Shown: positions 39,294 to 50,119, counted from the first letter of the stretch. The stretch: 64,000 nt of DNA from Symbiodinium natans (GCA_905221605.1 CAJNDS010000846.1:422001-486000); one strand, 5' to 3'. Notes: generated by a model from the sequence alone, not told the origin. Numbers and translations: made by a program.

Positions 39294-39338
39294 GTGCCTT
39301 GTCAGCACGGCCAGTGGCTTGACCCATCTGGCCAGGAG

Positions 39339-39387
39339 GGCCGAGGCTATGACGACTACAAATCCAAGTCTCATGCCCGACCACTTG
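39339..39387 (+). CDS. RRM RNA-binding protein, strand-2 candidate exon
   Basis: Reads AEAMTTTNPSLMPDHL between CCAGGAG|G and CTTG|GTGAGC; AEAM fits RRM strand 2. Its phases do not match both neighbours with standard GT donors, so the exact borders are uncertain. Confidence 0.4.
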
Positions 39388-39420
39388 GTGAGCAGTTCAG
39401 GTGGAACTTCATGCGCTGAG

Positions 39421-39454
39421 AGGCTTTGGGTACGTTACCTACGACACGGTCGAG
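39421..39454 (+). CDS. RRM RNA-binding protein, RNP1 exon
   Basis: 34 nt reading GFGYVTYDTVE, the RNP1 octamer core (G-F-G-Y-V-T-Y). It ends GAG|GCAAGA, a GC donor, and joins 39,792 in phase 0. The two aromatic residues that stack on RNA are present. Confidence 0.7.
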
Positions 39455-39791
39455 GCAAGATGCACGGCTAGAGATCAAGAAGCAGATCGGCATGTTCGTG
39501 GATCTCTCGACGGTTTGTGGTTCCTAGTTCCGAATTCTTCTTGACCCCACCGCCCACAAGCAAGTCTGCGCTAGACAGAAATAGAAACTCCCGGCCCTGC
39601 GACGTCCGGTAAGAATCTGGAATGTTATGTTTTAGTGTGATATTCATAACTTGAGGTTCCTCGGTTTAGACATAAAAGACGGCAGTGGCAGATAGATTCT
39701 GAGAAACATGCTGATGACGTGCGGATTCGTTGCTGGAGCACCGTGGAGGCATAAAATTCCTTTTCTCCATCTCTTCCCGTTGCCTGAGCAG

Positions 39792-39845
39792 GCCGTGGAT
39801 GCGTGTCTAGAAAAGTACGAGGAGCATTACCTCAGCAAGAAGTGG
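39792..39845 (+). CDS. RRM RNA-binding protein, helix-2 exon
   Basis: 54 nt after TGCCTGAGCAG|G reading AVDACLEKYEEHYLSKKW, matching the second helix and the H-x-L-x-x-K-x-VE ending of hnRNP-type RRMs. Donor TGG|GTAGAAG. The remaining protein was not traced. Confidence 0.7.
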
Positions 39846-39989
39846 GTAGAAGCCGGGAGCCCTGATCAGCTCCAATAGTGCAGACAAGCTCACGGTTCTG
39901 GGGTTATTTTCTCAGATCTTTTCCGAGATTCGTTCCTTCTGATTGTCTGGCAATTCAGGGCTCTCGCCGTGAGCCGATGCTTGGGGCCA

Positions 39990-40098
39990 TGATGACGTCT
40001 CCCTCCCTCCCTCCCTCCCTCCCTCCTCCCTCCCTCTCCCTCTCCCTCTCCCTCTCCCTCTCCCTCTCCCTCTCTCTCTCTCGCTCTCTCTCTCTGTC
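39990..40098. repeat. CCCT / CTCCCT microsatellite
   Basis: CCCT units, then CTCCCT, then CT and CTGT repeats, about 110 bp. Confidence 0.95.
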
Positions 40099-40341
40099 TG
40101 TCTGTATTGAGCCTCCTATGTCAACCTTACAGAACAAGATGCAATTCTGTGGATGCCCATCTTTGGGCAATATTCATAGATGTCGCGGCTGACGTAAGGT
40201 CAAGCGTTCCATTCCGCGGGAGCTCATCGATGCTTACGCAACTCGTCTGGTCCAAGCCGCAAGTTAGCAAACGCGGCCAGCAGAGCAGCTGCCCCCTGAG
40301 ACAACCTCACTCTTTGGCTCTTTGGGAGCTCTGCAGTCCGC

Positions 40342-40773
40342 GTGGCTTCAGACGTAGCGCCGACTGCACTCCACCTCACTCATCCACCTCGCTTGCCTTG
40401 TGCTTCGGACATCTTTGGATTGGGTTTCGTGAAGCTTCGACCCGAAAAGGCCCAGCACCTCCAAACCGCGACTGCCCTGCGTGCAAAGACATCCCAGGAG
40501 AGGGAACAGAGGCGTTTACATAGCCTCCACAGTGAATCCCAGAAGTCAGCATCAGCGGCGAAGGACGGCTATGGGCTGAGAGGAAGGGTTTGGAACTTTT
40601 TTTGCTGCGAGAAGGGCTTACACGAGAGTCTGCGCCAGGCTGTGGGCTTGCTTTCGGTTTTGGACCGACTTGACATGAACTTTTCGTTCTCCCGTTTACT
40701 CTACGCAGGTAGGAGGTCCGAGGCTGATGTTTTTTCAAACGGCCTTTCATTCCCTGTGCAGATGTGGGGATGA
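40342..40773 (+). CDS. Candidate exon, unrecognised
   Basis: Plus frame with a coding-like central part: LGFVKLRPEKAQHLQTATAL then AKTSQEREQRRLHSLHSE. The minus strand is open over the same bases for 162 codons, so the strand is tentative. An exon border probably lies near 40,590. Confidence 0.35.
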   Translation: MASDVAPTALHLTHPPRLPCASDIFGLGFVKLRPEKAQHLQTATALRAKTSQEREQRRLHSLHSESQKSASAAKDGYGLRGRVWNFFCCEKGLHESLRQAVGLLSVLDRLDMNFSFSRLLYAGRRSEADVFSNGLSFPVQMWG

Positions 40774-41299
40774 GCCAACGAACGGACCACTTACAGGCTT
40801 GCAGGCCCAAGAAGTCGACGTGGCATCGGGCAACCAAAAAGGGAACATCAGTTTCTAGCAGCAACGCAGAAGCGCATAGAGGCAGCTAAAGGGTTGGCGA
40901 TGGTGGCTGCAAGCTCTGCAAGACACAGATGACCCCAAATTCCTCTTCTGCCGCGCAATGGCAAGAGGAGCGAAGGGAAACAGCCGATTGCGAACCTTCA
41001 TAAACCCTTGAAGACTTTGAAGGAGCCGGCTGCATCGCCAAAGGCTAGTGCTGCTGCCACCGCACCATCCACGCCGGGCCATTGGGCAGCAAGTGAGGTG
41101 ACGGAGAGGTGGAGTGCATGTCCATTTTTTTCGGTTTGCTTCACGCTTCACACGTTCCCTCTCCCCCAAAGTGTTGACCGTCTTAGTTGCGCAAGCCAAG
41201 GGGGCAAAGGCAATGCCGTTCCAGGCTCTGTCTGGGCCTCAACCAATTATTCGGCCTGTGCTGCTTGGTTCGAGGGGTTCGTTACGAACATGCCCGCAC

Positions 41300-42315
41300 A
41301 TTCCATTATGTACCCCCCCCCCCTAACCTCTATCCTCGAACCTCTGTCGGATACATGCTGGTTAGAGGATAGAGGTTGCCAGGGTCCACCCGTCAGGTAC
41401 TATCTATCTATCTATGTATCCCCCCCCCCCCGGCTTAAATTTTTACGGGAGCCTGTCTATCTATCTATCTATCTGACCCCCCCCCCCGCCACTTGGCTTA
41501 AAATTTTACGGGAGCCGTCTATCTATCTATCTAACCCCCCCCCCTCTTGGCTTTTAATTTTACGGGAGCCCTATCTATCTATCTACCTAACCCCCCCCCC
41601 CCCCCCCCCCCCCCCTGCGGGTCCCCCAATCTCCCAGCCGCCCGTCTATCTAGATAGATAGATAGACGGGTAAAATAATATGGGGGGGGGTTCGATGGGG
41701 GGTTAGATAGATAGATAGACAGGCGGCTGGGAGTTTGGGGGGAGGACTGGGCGCGGGGGTTAGATGGATAGATAGAGGGGGGGGGGGGGGTGGGGGGGGG
41801 ACAAACAAGGGGGGGGGGGGGGGCGGGGGGTAGATAGACAGATATATAAGGTGGTCTGACGGAGGGGCGGCCGGCCGCTAGGCGATTGGGGGGCGGGGGG
41901 GGGGCGGGGTTAGATAGATAGACAGACAGGCGGCTGAGAAAATTGGGGGACCCACATAGATATAAGACGGGCTCGGGGGGGGGGTTAGATAGAGTGGGGG
42001 GGGGTTAGAGATAGACCGATAGATAGACGGGCGGCTGGGAGACCCGCAGGGGGGGGGGGGGGGTTAGATAGACAGATAGACGGGCTCCCGTAAAATTAGT
42101 AGATAGATAGATAAATTGACGGAGAGAAGGGCGGGGGGAAGGAGGGGGGGGGGTTAGATAGATGGATAGAAAGCCGGGGGGGTCCGTCGACCGCCTAGTC
42201 TATCTATCTATCTACCCTCTATCTATCTATCTATCTATCTGTCTAACCCCCCTCCCTCCCAAACCCATCCTCCTATCCCTCTAACCTCTATCCCCCCCAT
42301 TCCCCTAGGAGATAG
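41300..42315. repeat. TCTA/GATA and poly-C/poly-G palindromic repeat block
   Basis: Left part (to about 41,640) carries CTATCTAT with C-tracts on the plus strand; the middle part (41,650-42,180) carries GATAGATA with G-tracts; 42,195-42,300 returns to the C/CTAT strand. An 11-bp segment TTTACGGGAGC recurs between tracts. The switch point at 41,641-41,670 is a palindrome, CCGTCTATCTA facing TAGATAGACGG. Confidence 0.9.
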
Positions 42316-42903
42316 AGGTTAGCCGGCGTACGTCCTGGCACATTCGTATATGCACACCTGGGACTCTAAGCTAAGATGTTCGAGTTCGGGCTAGTTGCAG
42401 ACGTGGAAGCCCACAAGTATCCACCACCTTTCTTGCCAGTGGTTGGCATGGATTGGCCATCGTACTCAACATCCAGCATCCCGACCGTCATTCAAACTCA
42501 GAGCAATGTGAGGGACGACATTTGGAGCTAAACGGCTCGCCGCAAGTTGCCTTGAGCTCCTACATTCCACCCATCTCCACACCAAAAACGGCCCACTGAT
42601 GGAGAAAGGCTCCAAAGCCCAAGACCACACCCAGGCCCCACCCAAGGCTGCAGCTGCGCATGGGCCCCAGTTTTGTCGTTCTGCCCTTGCTGGGGTTTAA
42701 CTGTCATTGCGTGTTTGCGCATTGCCCACACCCTGCAATGCCCAAATGCTCTTGAGACTCTTAAGCTGAAGCCCGCATGAAGTGATCTGCAGGTGCTCTT
42801 CGGCTAAGTGGATCTGAGTCAGGTTTTCGATCTTTACACGCTTCTGCATCTTGCACTCTCTACGGCTCGGATGTGCTATAGACCGCTACCGCTATCCTTG
42901 CAG

Positions 42904-43146
42904 GTATCCTTGCAGGGGCACCCTATAATTGAACGCCAGCTCATGTGGGTAGGACCTGATTTCACGGCTGCTGAGGGCCCCAGGCGTAGCCACAGCCAGA
43001 CCGCCTCCGGCAGCGTTGCCGCTTCAGAGGTGGGGATTGGTTCAATGCATGGTCTTCCAGTATCTGAACTTGGAGTACTCAGAATGAAAATTGTTGGAGC
43101 TGCAATTGGACGTGTTCAATCTCAGTTCCGGATTCAAGAAGCATGA
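42904..43146 (+). CDS. Candidate terminal exon, unrecognised
   Basis: Good acceptor GCTATCCTTGCAG|G, phase 0, 81 codons to TGA at 43,144. Reads VSLQGHPIIERQLMWVGPDF then GVLRMKIVGAAIGRVQSQF. The C-terminal hydrophobic helix is notable. No family recognised. Confidence 0.45.
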   Translation, partial: VSLQGHPIIERQLMWVGPDFTAAEGPRRSHSQTASGSVAASEVGIGSMHGLPVSELGVLRMKIVGAAIGRVQSQFRIQEA

Positions 43147-43547
43147 GGTCCTGCTTCAGCCAGTCAGCTAGTCTTCCGAATCAGGGCAGAGCATCGAATC
43201 CAATTGAAGCCCCTGGCTGCGCGGCTGCCAGACTATTCTTAGTCTGCCAGATGCGACTAACCTTTTAACACGCAAATCTTGAATCCAGACACAGCAGTCG
43301 CAGCTACCCCTTGAGCATCCTTGAGCCGGAGGACGAGAACTTCATCATCCATCGGTAGCGAGAGAGGAGGTTACGGAGGCACCGCGTGTGTTTTGCGCGT
43401 TCCCGTAAAGTTGCTCCCGCCGCGTAGCCTTCTAAAGCGTTCAAGTTAAAGCCAGCAAGCACCACCTGCCCAATTCCAGAGCCGTAGCTGCTTAGTAGCT
43501 GTTGTGCTGGGATCTCATGCTGTTCTTGGTGTTTCTCTTGTGAAACG

Positions 43548-43793
43548 TCAGTGTAGTAGTGGCGTGTGTGTTTGGTTGTAGGACCGACTCTGCACGCTAA
43601 TCCCCACGAAGATTTGGGAACAGCAGGGGGACACCAGGTTCAGATGTTGAAATCCCGAGAGCATAAGCTTTCGCTCAAAGGCAGTGTCCCGCATGTATCC
43701 AAAGAATGTGCGAAACCCAACAACAACTTCCAAAAGAAACATAACCTGTATGCCGACACGAGCCACGTTCCATGGTTTGCGCCCTGGATTCAA
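43548..43793 (-). CDS. Candidate exon, unrecognised
   Basis: After CATACAG|G on the minus strand reads VMFLLEVVVGFRTFFGYMRD then FERKLMLSGFQHLNLV. A plus-strand frame is open over the same bases, so this is tentative. Confidence 0.3.
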   Translation of the reverse strand: MNPGRKPWNVARVGIQVMFLLEVVVGFRTFFGYMRDTAFERKLMLSGFQHLNLVSPCCSQIFVGISVQSRSYNQTHTPLLH

Positions 43794-44605
43794 ACAGCTC
43801 CTCAGCTGCCTCTTACTTTGCTTCCTGAGGTACGACTCCCGCCGACATGGGCAGAATCTCTCAGCTCAAGGCTGGATTGAGAAGGTCTTGGCATGTGTTG
43901 AAAGCGTCGGGTTTACAGGCATCCTGGCATCAACGGGCCAACGCTGACAGGAAATGGGCTTCTCCGACGAAGTGTCGCGGAGGGTGCTTGCCGAATGTGC
44001 TTGGGACGTGAACAAGGCACTTTCGTCCGGTGCGTACGGTGGGGCAATGTGGGCCTTGGGCCACTTCAGTGGTTGAGTGTTTCGGCGAGTCTTTTGAGGG
44101 AGTGTTTTTGGGAAGTTCAGGTAGACGTATGAGCACGAGGCGCCACGACATTTGCTGAACAAAGCCTTAGAACTCAGAACTTACAAAAACCGACATGAAT
44201 GGCAGCTCGCAGTACTTCTCTTTGCTTCCTGTATCTGCTGAGCTTTTCTTGCTTGGTTTTGCGGAAGCAGCTCCGGCTGGAGTTCACAAACCGCATGTCC
44301 GATCGCCATCTTCCTAGGTCGATGGCCGGCTTATACATTGCAACTGGTAAAAAACCCTTGGGATAGAGAGATCAAAGGCAGCAATAGCAAAGAAACAAAG
44401 GTGAAAGAAATTGCGAATGACCTTCGCGGGATGGTAAGTCAAGCTGAAGCACGAATGCATCTGTATTCTAATTGCAGTCGTTACTGCTAGTTTGCACGCT
44501 TGGCTGCCTGGATTTCACAAGAAAGTAATGTGAGGTGAACCTTCGAAGGGACAGAGAACAAAAGAGAAACTCATAAATCTCAAAGCAACTGCCCTCTCGG
44601 AAAAG

Positions 44606-44923
44606 TTGTGTGTCGTAAGCCCAACATGCTCCCTAAAGGACTGCGTTGAAGGCACACGCAACCCGCATGCATTGCAGCATGATTCGGTGCACGTGTGCCC
44701 ACAATCCTCATTCGCTTTAACCTCGGGAGCCTACGCTCGTCGCGTTTTGGAGATCATGCTTGGTGCTCTTGCCCTTCATCAGTGTCAACGTACGTTTTCT
44801 GCAGTGAAGAGCGGCCGTGATGTGCTTGTTGACTTTCTTCTGAGAGCGTATAGAAAAGGTTCGGGCCTTGGTAGGGGAGGGGAATGGAGTGTGATGGACC
44901 AAGCCAAAAGATGCGCAGGGTAG
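44606..44923 (+). CDS. Candidate exon, unrecognised
   Basis: The latter half reads ARRVLEIMLGALALHQCQRT then GRDVLVDFLLRAYRKGSG, with helical spacing. It ends at TAG (44,921), but the same frame continues coding-like downstream. Confidence 0.4.
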   Translation: MCVVSPTCSLKDCVEGTRNPHALQHDSVHVCPQSSFALTSGAYARRVLEIMLGALALHQCQRTFSAVKSGRDVLVDFLLRAYRKGSGLGRGGEWSVMDQAKRCAG

Positions 44924-44929
44924 ACTCGG

Positions 44930-45094
44930 GTAGACTTTCAAAAGGCTGATCTTGAGGTCCTCGATTTTCTGCATACGAAGCCTTCAGCCGCATTGCCGCA
45001 GGCGATCGACCGCCTATTGCTGTCAGGCGTCCCAGATGACATGCCACAGCAAGGAGAGCAGCTGCAGGGCTTCAGACTGCGACTTTCGGGCTGA
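44930..45094 (+). CDS. Candidate exon continuing the same frame
   Basis: 55 codons to TGA at 45,092 reading VDFQKADLEVLDFLHTKPSA then LPQAIDRLLLSGVPDDM. Strong coding character, in frame with the upstream segment and separated from it only by one TAG. Confidence 0.45.
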   Translation, partial: VDFQKADLEVLDFLHTKPSAALPQAIDRLLLSGVPDDMPQQGEQLQGFRLRLSG

Positions 45095-45422
45095 GCACGA
45101 AGTTTGGTCGACAAGAACTAGTGGAGTTAAGCATCTCGCTCACAGAGCAGGGACCGGTTTCACAGAGTCTGGCCGTCCTCAGTTCCCCACCCTCGCGACA
45201 GGAGACTCAGAGAAGTCAGGCACACCCGGTGGTTTTGAGCTGCACTGAATCCCCGAACCGGCTGTCTATAACAGCTAACCTATTCAGAAGCACCTCGACG
45301 TACAGCAGCTGCCCCACAATGCCTGCACAGCTTGCTGCAGCTACTTCCCTTGTTGATGTATGGCATTGACAGCGAAGCATTTAGAGGAGAGAGATGCAGA
45401 TTCTACTGCGCAGTCAGCTCAC

Positions 45423-45550
45423 CTGAAGCAAAGGCATCACCCAAATCCTCATTGATTCTAATGTTTGCTCGTACGACATGGCCTGCATTTGACACGCAAA
45501 GCAATCCCCAACCCAGACTGTCTCCCGGCAGATCCCTCTCCAACCTGACC
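45423..45550 (-). CDS. Candidate PDZ-like exon
   Basis: Acceptor CATGCCTTGCAAG|G, strong donor TTCAG|GTGAGC. Reads VRLERDLPGDSLGWGLLC then GHVVRANIRINEDLGDAF. The order of a strand, G-x-x-L-G-W-G-L and a second strand resembles the carboxylate-binding loop of a PDZ domain, but the remaining fold is not seen here. Confidence 0.45.
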
Positions 45551-45603
45551 CTTGCAAGGCATGACCGTAGTAGGGAACATCTGCGAAACGCGGGGTAGTT
45601 GTC

Positions 45604-46482
45604 TGTGTTCATGCTCCAACCTCAAAAGTCGAATCCAAACAGGAACTGTAAAGCCCCCGAAGCCCCAAGAGCCTGACCCTGCTTGTCAGACGCAAGCCCC
45701 TGAACATGCTTGAAGCCCTGCTGATTCTCCAGGGCTCTAATGCCAGGCACCGGTGACCCTGCAGGGGTCGCCGAGCCCGGCGACCCCGATGCCTCGGCAG
45801 AAGCGCAAAGCAGCGACGACCTAGGCCTCTTGTGGAAACTTCGCGGTCTTCCTTTTGCTGATGGTTAGGTAAAGCAGTGTGTTGCTGCAGCGTTCCTTGG
45901 GCCTGGTTAGGGCATGTCAGGTTGATTTGTGACGCGGGGGTGCGGGTTCCAGAAGGCTTTCTAAGATATTAGTTCTTGAGGTTGCTTGAGGTTGCCACAC
46001 AGTGCAGTGTTAAAGCAGAGGTCGAGCAAGGCCTGCTGTTTATTGAAGCTTCCCCATGCTTTGAGCCTTCAGCTGAAACGGTTTCGGCCTGAGAGGTCCA
46101 GGCTCAGGACGTATGCCAGACTGTTCACTTTTCTGTAGCGCATTTGAAACATATCGGAGTACTCAGAGAACACCCGGCGAAGCCCTTGCATGTTGCGTCA
46201 GGCAACGTCAACGGCAAGAGTAGCTTCTTCCCAGCAGTGCCCTTGGCCCGTGCCAGTTTGTGCTTGGGGAGGGAGGAGGGGGTGCACGAAGATCGGATGT
46301 GGTCAGTCAAGGAACGCCAATAAAGTCAGGCATGTAGAGTTGCTTAGCGAAAGCGACAACAGTCAAGCATAGCATCACATAACACTCTACGCACCGACCT
46401 CGCCTTGCTTTCCGCACTCCAACCAGGCATACGTTGAGCATTCACCTGTCTCGTGTTTCTTTTGGCTTTACACATTGTCCAG
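45604..46482. other. Stretch without clear gene
   Basis: Unique sequence with short direct repeats AAGCCC(C/T)G near 45,650-45,720; no supported exon. Confidence 0.4.
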
Positions 46483-46609
46483 GTCGAGGAAGATCCTCCG
46501 AGCACGGTCGAAGCCGACAAGGCTCACATTTTAATCAGAGAAGCGCACAACACTTCAAAAAACAAAGCTGCCGCACGCTCTGCTTCACCCCCCAGAAGCC
46601 GTTTTGCAG
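46483..46609 (+). CDS. Candidate exon, unrecognised
   Basis: Strong acceptor with pyrimidine tract, TTTACACATTGTCCAG|G; reads VEEDPPSTVEADKAHILIR then AHNTSKNKAAARSASPPR. Ends TTTGCAG|GC, a GC donor. The Ser/Arg/Pro end suggests a disordered linker. Confidence 0.5.
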
Positions 46610-47574
46610 GCTTCCGAAAGGAAACAGAAAGCATGCAACGAAACCGTTGTGCATCTTTCAGGCAGCGTCGACAGTGGCAACGTCAAAGAACGGAGGCCCT
46701 CAGCATACCGGTCTTTCGCTGGGAGGGGGGGGCTGGGTTGAGGGGAAGAGTCAAGGTTTGTGCACTTCGTGTTTGGGGCTGTCGGGGTGTATGTAGAGTC
46801 TTGCGGTTTAGAGTGGAGAGAGTGCGGGCTCCTGGGTTTAGGAGTCTAGACCGTTACGGTGCGGGTGTTTCGGGCAAGCGGTTCAGGGTGTACATCTTGC
46901 TGATACTTGCCCTAAACCCACAACCTCTATAAACCCGAACCCTTTCTCTAGACTGCATAGCAGACTTTGGGGTCATGGGGCTTTTGCAACACCTGCACGT
47001 TGCCTTCGTTCCGCATGAGTTTAAGCCATGCTCGAGTGCCGTGGAAGTACCGTGAGAGGCCCTCTGGAGGCCCTGATTTGGTGACAATGCTGTCCCCAAC
47101 ATCCAGCCCCTGCAACATCTATAGAATCCGCAAGTTGTTCCTGGCCCAGAAGCCGAGAAGTCAAGCAGACTTAAGCAGGCCCAGCAGGCCCAGCGTTCTT
47201 GCTGACATCCTGTATGTATAAATATACGCAAGACCATTTGAAATCCGATGCCCTTCCGTGATATGACTCTGGCATTTTGCAACCCGCAGCCGTGTAGTTC
47301 TTGCTGTGGCATCCGTGCACTTGAGAGCTCTTTTGTTGAGGTGTTGCGGCTGAGAAAGAGCCGGCAGCTGCGGCAGCGACCAGTGAGGTGACGTTCGTGA
47401 CGATGAGGATGTGCAGTTAAAATCAATTTTTCTGAAGTGGAGTTCAAGGTGCGGAGGTCCTGAAGGCTTTGGTTGGGTCTTGGGACACAAGGGCCTCGAA
47501 GCTTGAACTCGGAAGATCCCAACATTGTCTAAAGACTTGAATATCCTTATGCAAAAAGGCAATAACCACAAGGC

Positions 47575-47844
47575 TTGGAACGGCCTTTTGTGCTATTTGC
47601 CTACCACCTGGGCATGCGGGCGCACTCTCAACCGCGATTCGAATCGCGGCATTTCTACACTGAAGGACTCCCAGCGTGGAAAACTGTTCTGGTCCTTTCG
47701 AGCGATTTGAGTGATCTGCATGCTTCCAGTAGATCTCGAAGGTGGCTTCTAGCGGCACCCCATTGGCAGCGGCTACGGAACCCGCAGCGCAGCCGGGAGC
47801 CCCAAGAGTCCTGTGGGGCAAACTTGCACACGGCATATCGATAA
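47575..47844 (+). CDS. Candidate exon, unrecognised
   Basis: Plus frame reading RPFVLFAYHLGMRAHSQPRF then HFYTEGLPAWKTVLVLSS. Two minus frames are also open across 47,161-47,836 and one of them is coding-like, so the strand is uncertain. Includes the 18-bp palindrome at 47,632. Confidence 0.35.
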   Translation: MERPFVLFAYHLGMRAHSQPRFESRHFYTEGLPAWKTVLVLSSDLSDLHASSRSRRWLLAAPHWQRLRNPQRSREPQESCGANLHTAYR

Positions 47845-48441
47845 TATCTGGGATGCCCCATGATGCTCCACTGCATGTATGTGTGATGAAGGGCTGAGCA
47901 GCTGTTTGAGCAACACGACTGGGGAGATGTTGCCCTTTCAGTTGTGGTAGCTTCCCTGGTGCTTCGTCTTGGGCTGACTGCGTCAGTACGTGTTGCTAGT
48001 TTGTCAGTGCCTGGGTTTTGCTGTCAGTGTGGGTTTAGCAGTTGATTTGAGTATTTCTTTCGGAAGATAAGAGGTTTACCAGTCATGCCTTTTTGCATCT
48101 CTGCAGTGCGGTGTGAGGCTGCTGGTCTGGTTTTAGCCGCAACATGCATAGCCTTCATGACAAGATTCAACCCGTAGCCCTGAAACTCGGCGTTGCTCGG
48201 CATTCCCAGGCCAGCAACGGCACCCGCAGCCCCGACGAAGCGACTCGAGCGAGCGAAACAAGCTTGGACCGGCACTGCTTGGAAAGTTGAGAAAGTTTAG
48301 GGCCAAGTTTAGGGCGCTTTCATGAAATATTTGGGCTTCAGGGATCACAGGGGCTGAGCGTTAGTTTGAAGGACCCGGGGTTTGAGGGGTCGCGTGGGTC
48401 TAGTCATTTTAGCCGTCCGCAGCTGTCGGAATATTGGGAAA

Positions 48442-48570
48442 ATGTGGCGCAGGACGGCTAGTGATGCGAGCCAGCTCAGCGTTTCTGACCAAGAGTTTGT
48501 TTACGTGGGGCACTCAGACATCGGGACAGCTTTGGCAGGGCAGGCTTCAGGCCTTAGGTTCTACCAGTAA
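48442..48570 (+). CDS. Candidate exon, unrecognised
   Basis: From ATG: MWRRTASDASQLSVSDQEFV then GHSDIGTALAG, followed by a possible GC donor GGGCAG|GCTTCAG at 48,542; the frame otherwise ends at 48,570. Confidence 0.35.
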   Translation: MWRRTASDASQLSVSDQEFVYVGHSDIGTALAGQASGLRFYQ

Positions 48571-48721
48571 CCAATCTGGGGTAGCACGGCTCGGCACACA
48601 AGTCACTGAATGGCCTTAAGCCTCATAGGTTTGACAATGCCAACCGCCAATCGCGCAAGATCCTTGCATGGCCACCTGGCGACCCTGAACCCTCTCTCCA
48701 TCCGTGCAAACAAGCCTGCAG

Positions 48722-48834
48722 GTTTGGACAACGACAGCGACCGACAATGGGTGGATTCACGCAGAACTAGCCAAGGACCAGGCCACTACGACTGAGGTTC
48801 CTGAAGGGCAGTCGGACTGCAGAGGTCTGCGACA
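48722..48834 (+). CDS. Candidate exon with both splice sites
   Basis: CAAGCCTGCAG|G then VWTTTATDNGWIHAELAKDQ and EVPEGQSDCR, donor GCAGAG|GTCTGC. Good bias, no family recognised. It may belong with 49,300-49,353 in one plus-strand gene. Confidence 0.5.
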
Positions 48835-49299
48835 AACGCCGCGTCACGGGGGCAAGCATAGCAGCGTAGTACAGTCCCTGCTGTTTCAAAAATCCTATAG
48901 ACAACACCCTGCAGTTCTGAAAAGAGCAGGCAAAAGTGGGCTGGCTTCCAAGATGCATCCTCGTGGAGCTCCAGGATGGCCAGCGATGGATGCACCCCGC
49001 CATTTTTTGAGAAGACTTTTTGTTCCACCCGTTTTCCCATTTGACTGGATCGTGCTGATCGTTCGCGGGCCGAGTGACCGCCGTGAGTGGACAAGTTTCC
49101 AGTTTTGGTGTTAGAGCGAGTTTCCGGGATCGCCTCATGTGCTCACCCGGCCCATCCAGTGGACCTGCTTGGCTCAGGAAAACCAAAACCAAGTGGGAGG
49201 CCCGCGAGACTGGATCAAGCGCTGTCAGAGCTCAGAGCAGACTGAAAGAGGAACTTCGATGAGATCCATTCAGATTTTATGTTCCTTGCCGTGTGCCAG

Positions 49300-49353
49300 G
49301 CGCGAGACGAGTCACAGTGCAGCGTGGAGATTGGCGAGTTCTGCCTCGTGTGG
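49300..49353 (+). CDS. Candidate 18-codon exon
   Basis: 54 nt, phase 0 on both sides: CCGTGTGCCAG|G, ARDESQCSVEIGEFCLVW, TGG|GTTAGT. Confidence 0.5.
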
Positions 49354-49633
49354 GTTAGTTCACTCACCACGGAGGGCGCGGGCGCCTAGAGAGTTCATGA
49401 GAGAGTTCTATGGAGTCAGTACATACCAAAGTCGTGCATCCCTATAGAGAAAAGAAGAACGAGCGCACCGAGCCCCAGTACCCTTGAGTATCAACCTGCG
49501 AGCTTGACACCCTCAGGCTTACTCAGACTTGGGCTCATGAGTAGGAATCCCAAATCCGGATGGTTGTGCTGGAATCGAAACTCGAGACTTGCACCCGAAC
49601 CCCACACGCGCATCTCGCTGCCCGAGGCTGGAC

Positions 49634-50035
49634 TTACGTAGACTGCCAGGACACCGACGTCACATGTTGTTTTGCTTTGCCTTGCACGCGACTTCTGGAT
49701 TTGATGCAGAGGTGTTGGGAACCAGCGCCTTGAACTCCGACAGGATCGCTCCAGCAAGGGATGGCTACCCGATTTCTGCTTGGCAACTTTGCTGAACTTG
49801 GGAGGGTCTTGCGGCTGGCCATGTCATCGAGCTGTGAGTTCAAGGTCGGGGTTCCATCAGAGTTGTGGAGGGGCACCAAGCAGATGACATCCCGAAACGC
49901 TAAGGTGTGGTCCGATCCGTAGTCCATTCTTTCCGCGAGCCCCTTGGGCAGCATGACTGGGCAGATGTTGGGGTGGGGGAGGGCCGGGAGGGGTGCCAGG
50001 AGTTGCTCGCCATATTGCTTTCCGGCCTCTGACAC
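49634..50035 (-). CDS. Candidate exon, unrecognised
   Basis: 134-codon minus frame with strong GC3 bias in its centre: HPNICPVMLPKGLAERMDYG then HTLAFRDVICLVPLHN and PTLNSQLDDMASRKTL. Splice borders were not fixed. A shorter plus frame (49,589-49,795) competes at its 3' end. Confidence 0.45.
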   Translation of the reverse strand: MSEAGKQYGEQLLAPLPALPHPNICPVMLPKGLAERMDYGSDHTLAFRDVICLVPLHNSDGTPTLNSQLDDMASRKTLPSSAKLPSRNRVAIPCWSDPVGVQGAGSQHLCIKSRSRVQGKAKQHVTSVSWQST

Positions 50036-50119
50036 TCAGCCTTGCGCAAAGAGCATGCCCTGCAGCTAATGATGCAAGCACCCCCCCAGTGCTTGCTGTC
50101 CTCTCCTAGTTCTTTCTAG

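Noticed and set aside
46854-47525. 224-codon minus-strand frame
   Set aside because: Long, but overlapped by a better-looking minus frame and by a plus exon candidate; no domain or bias decides.
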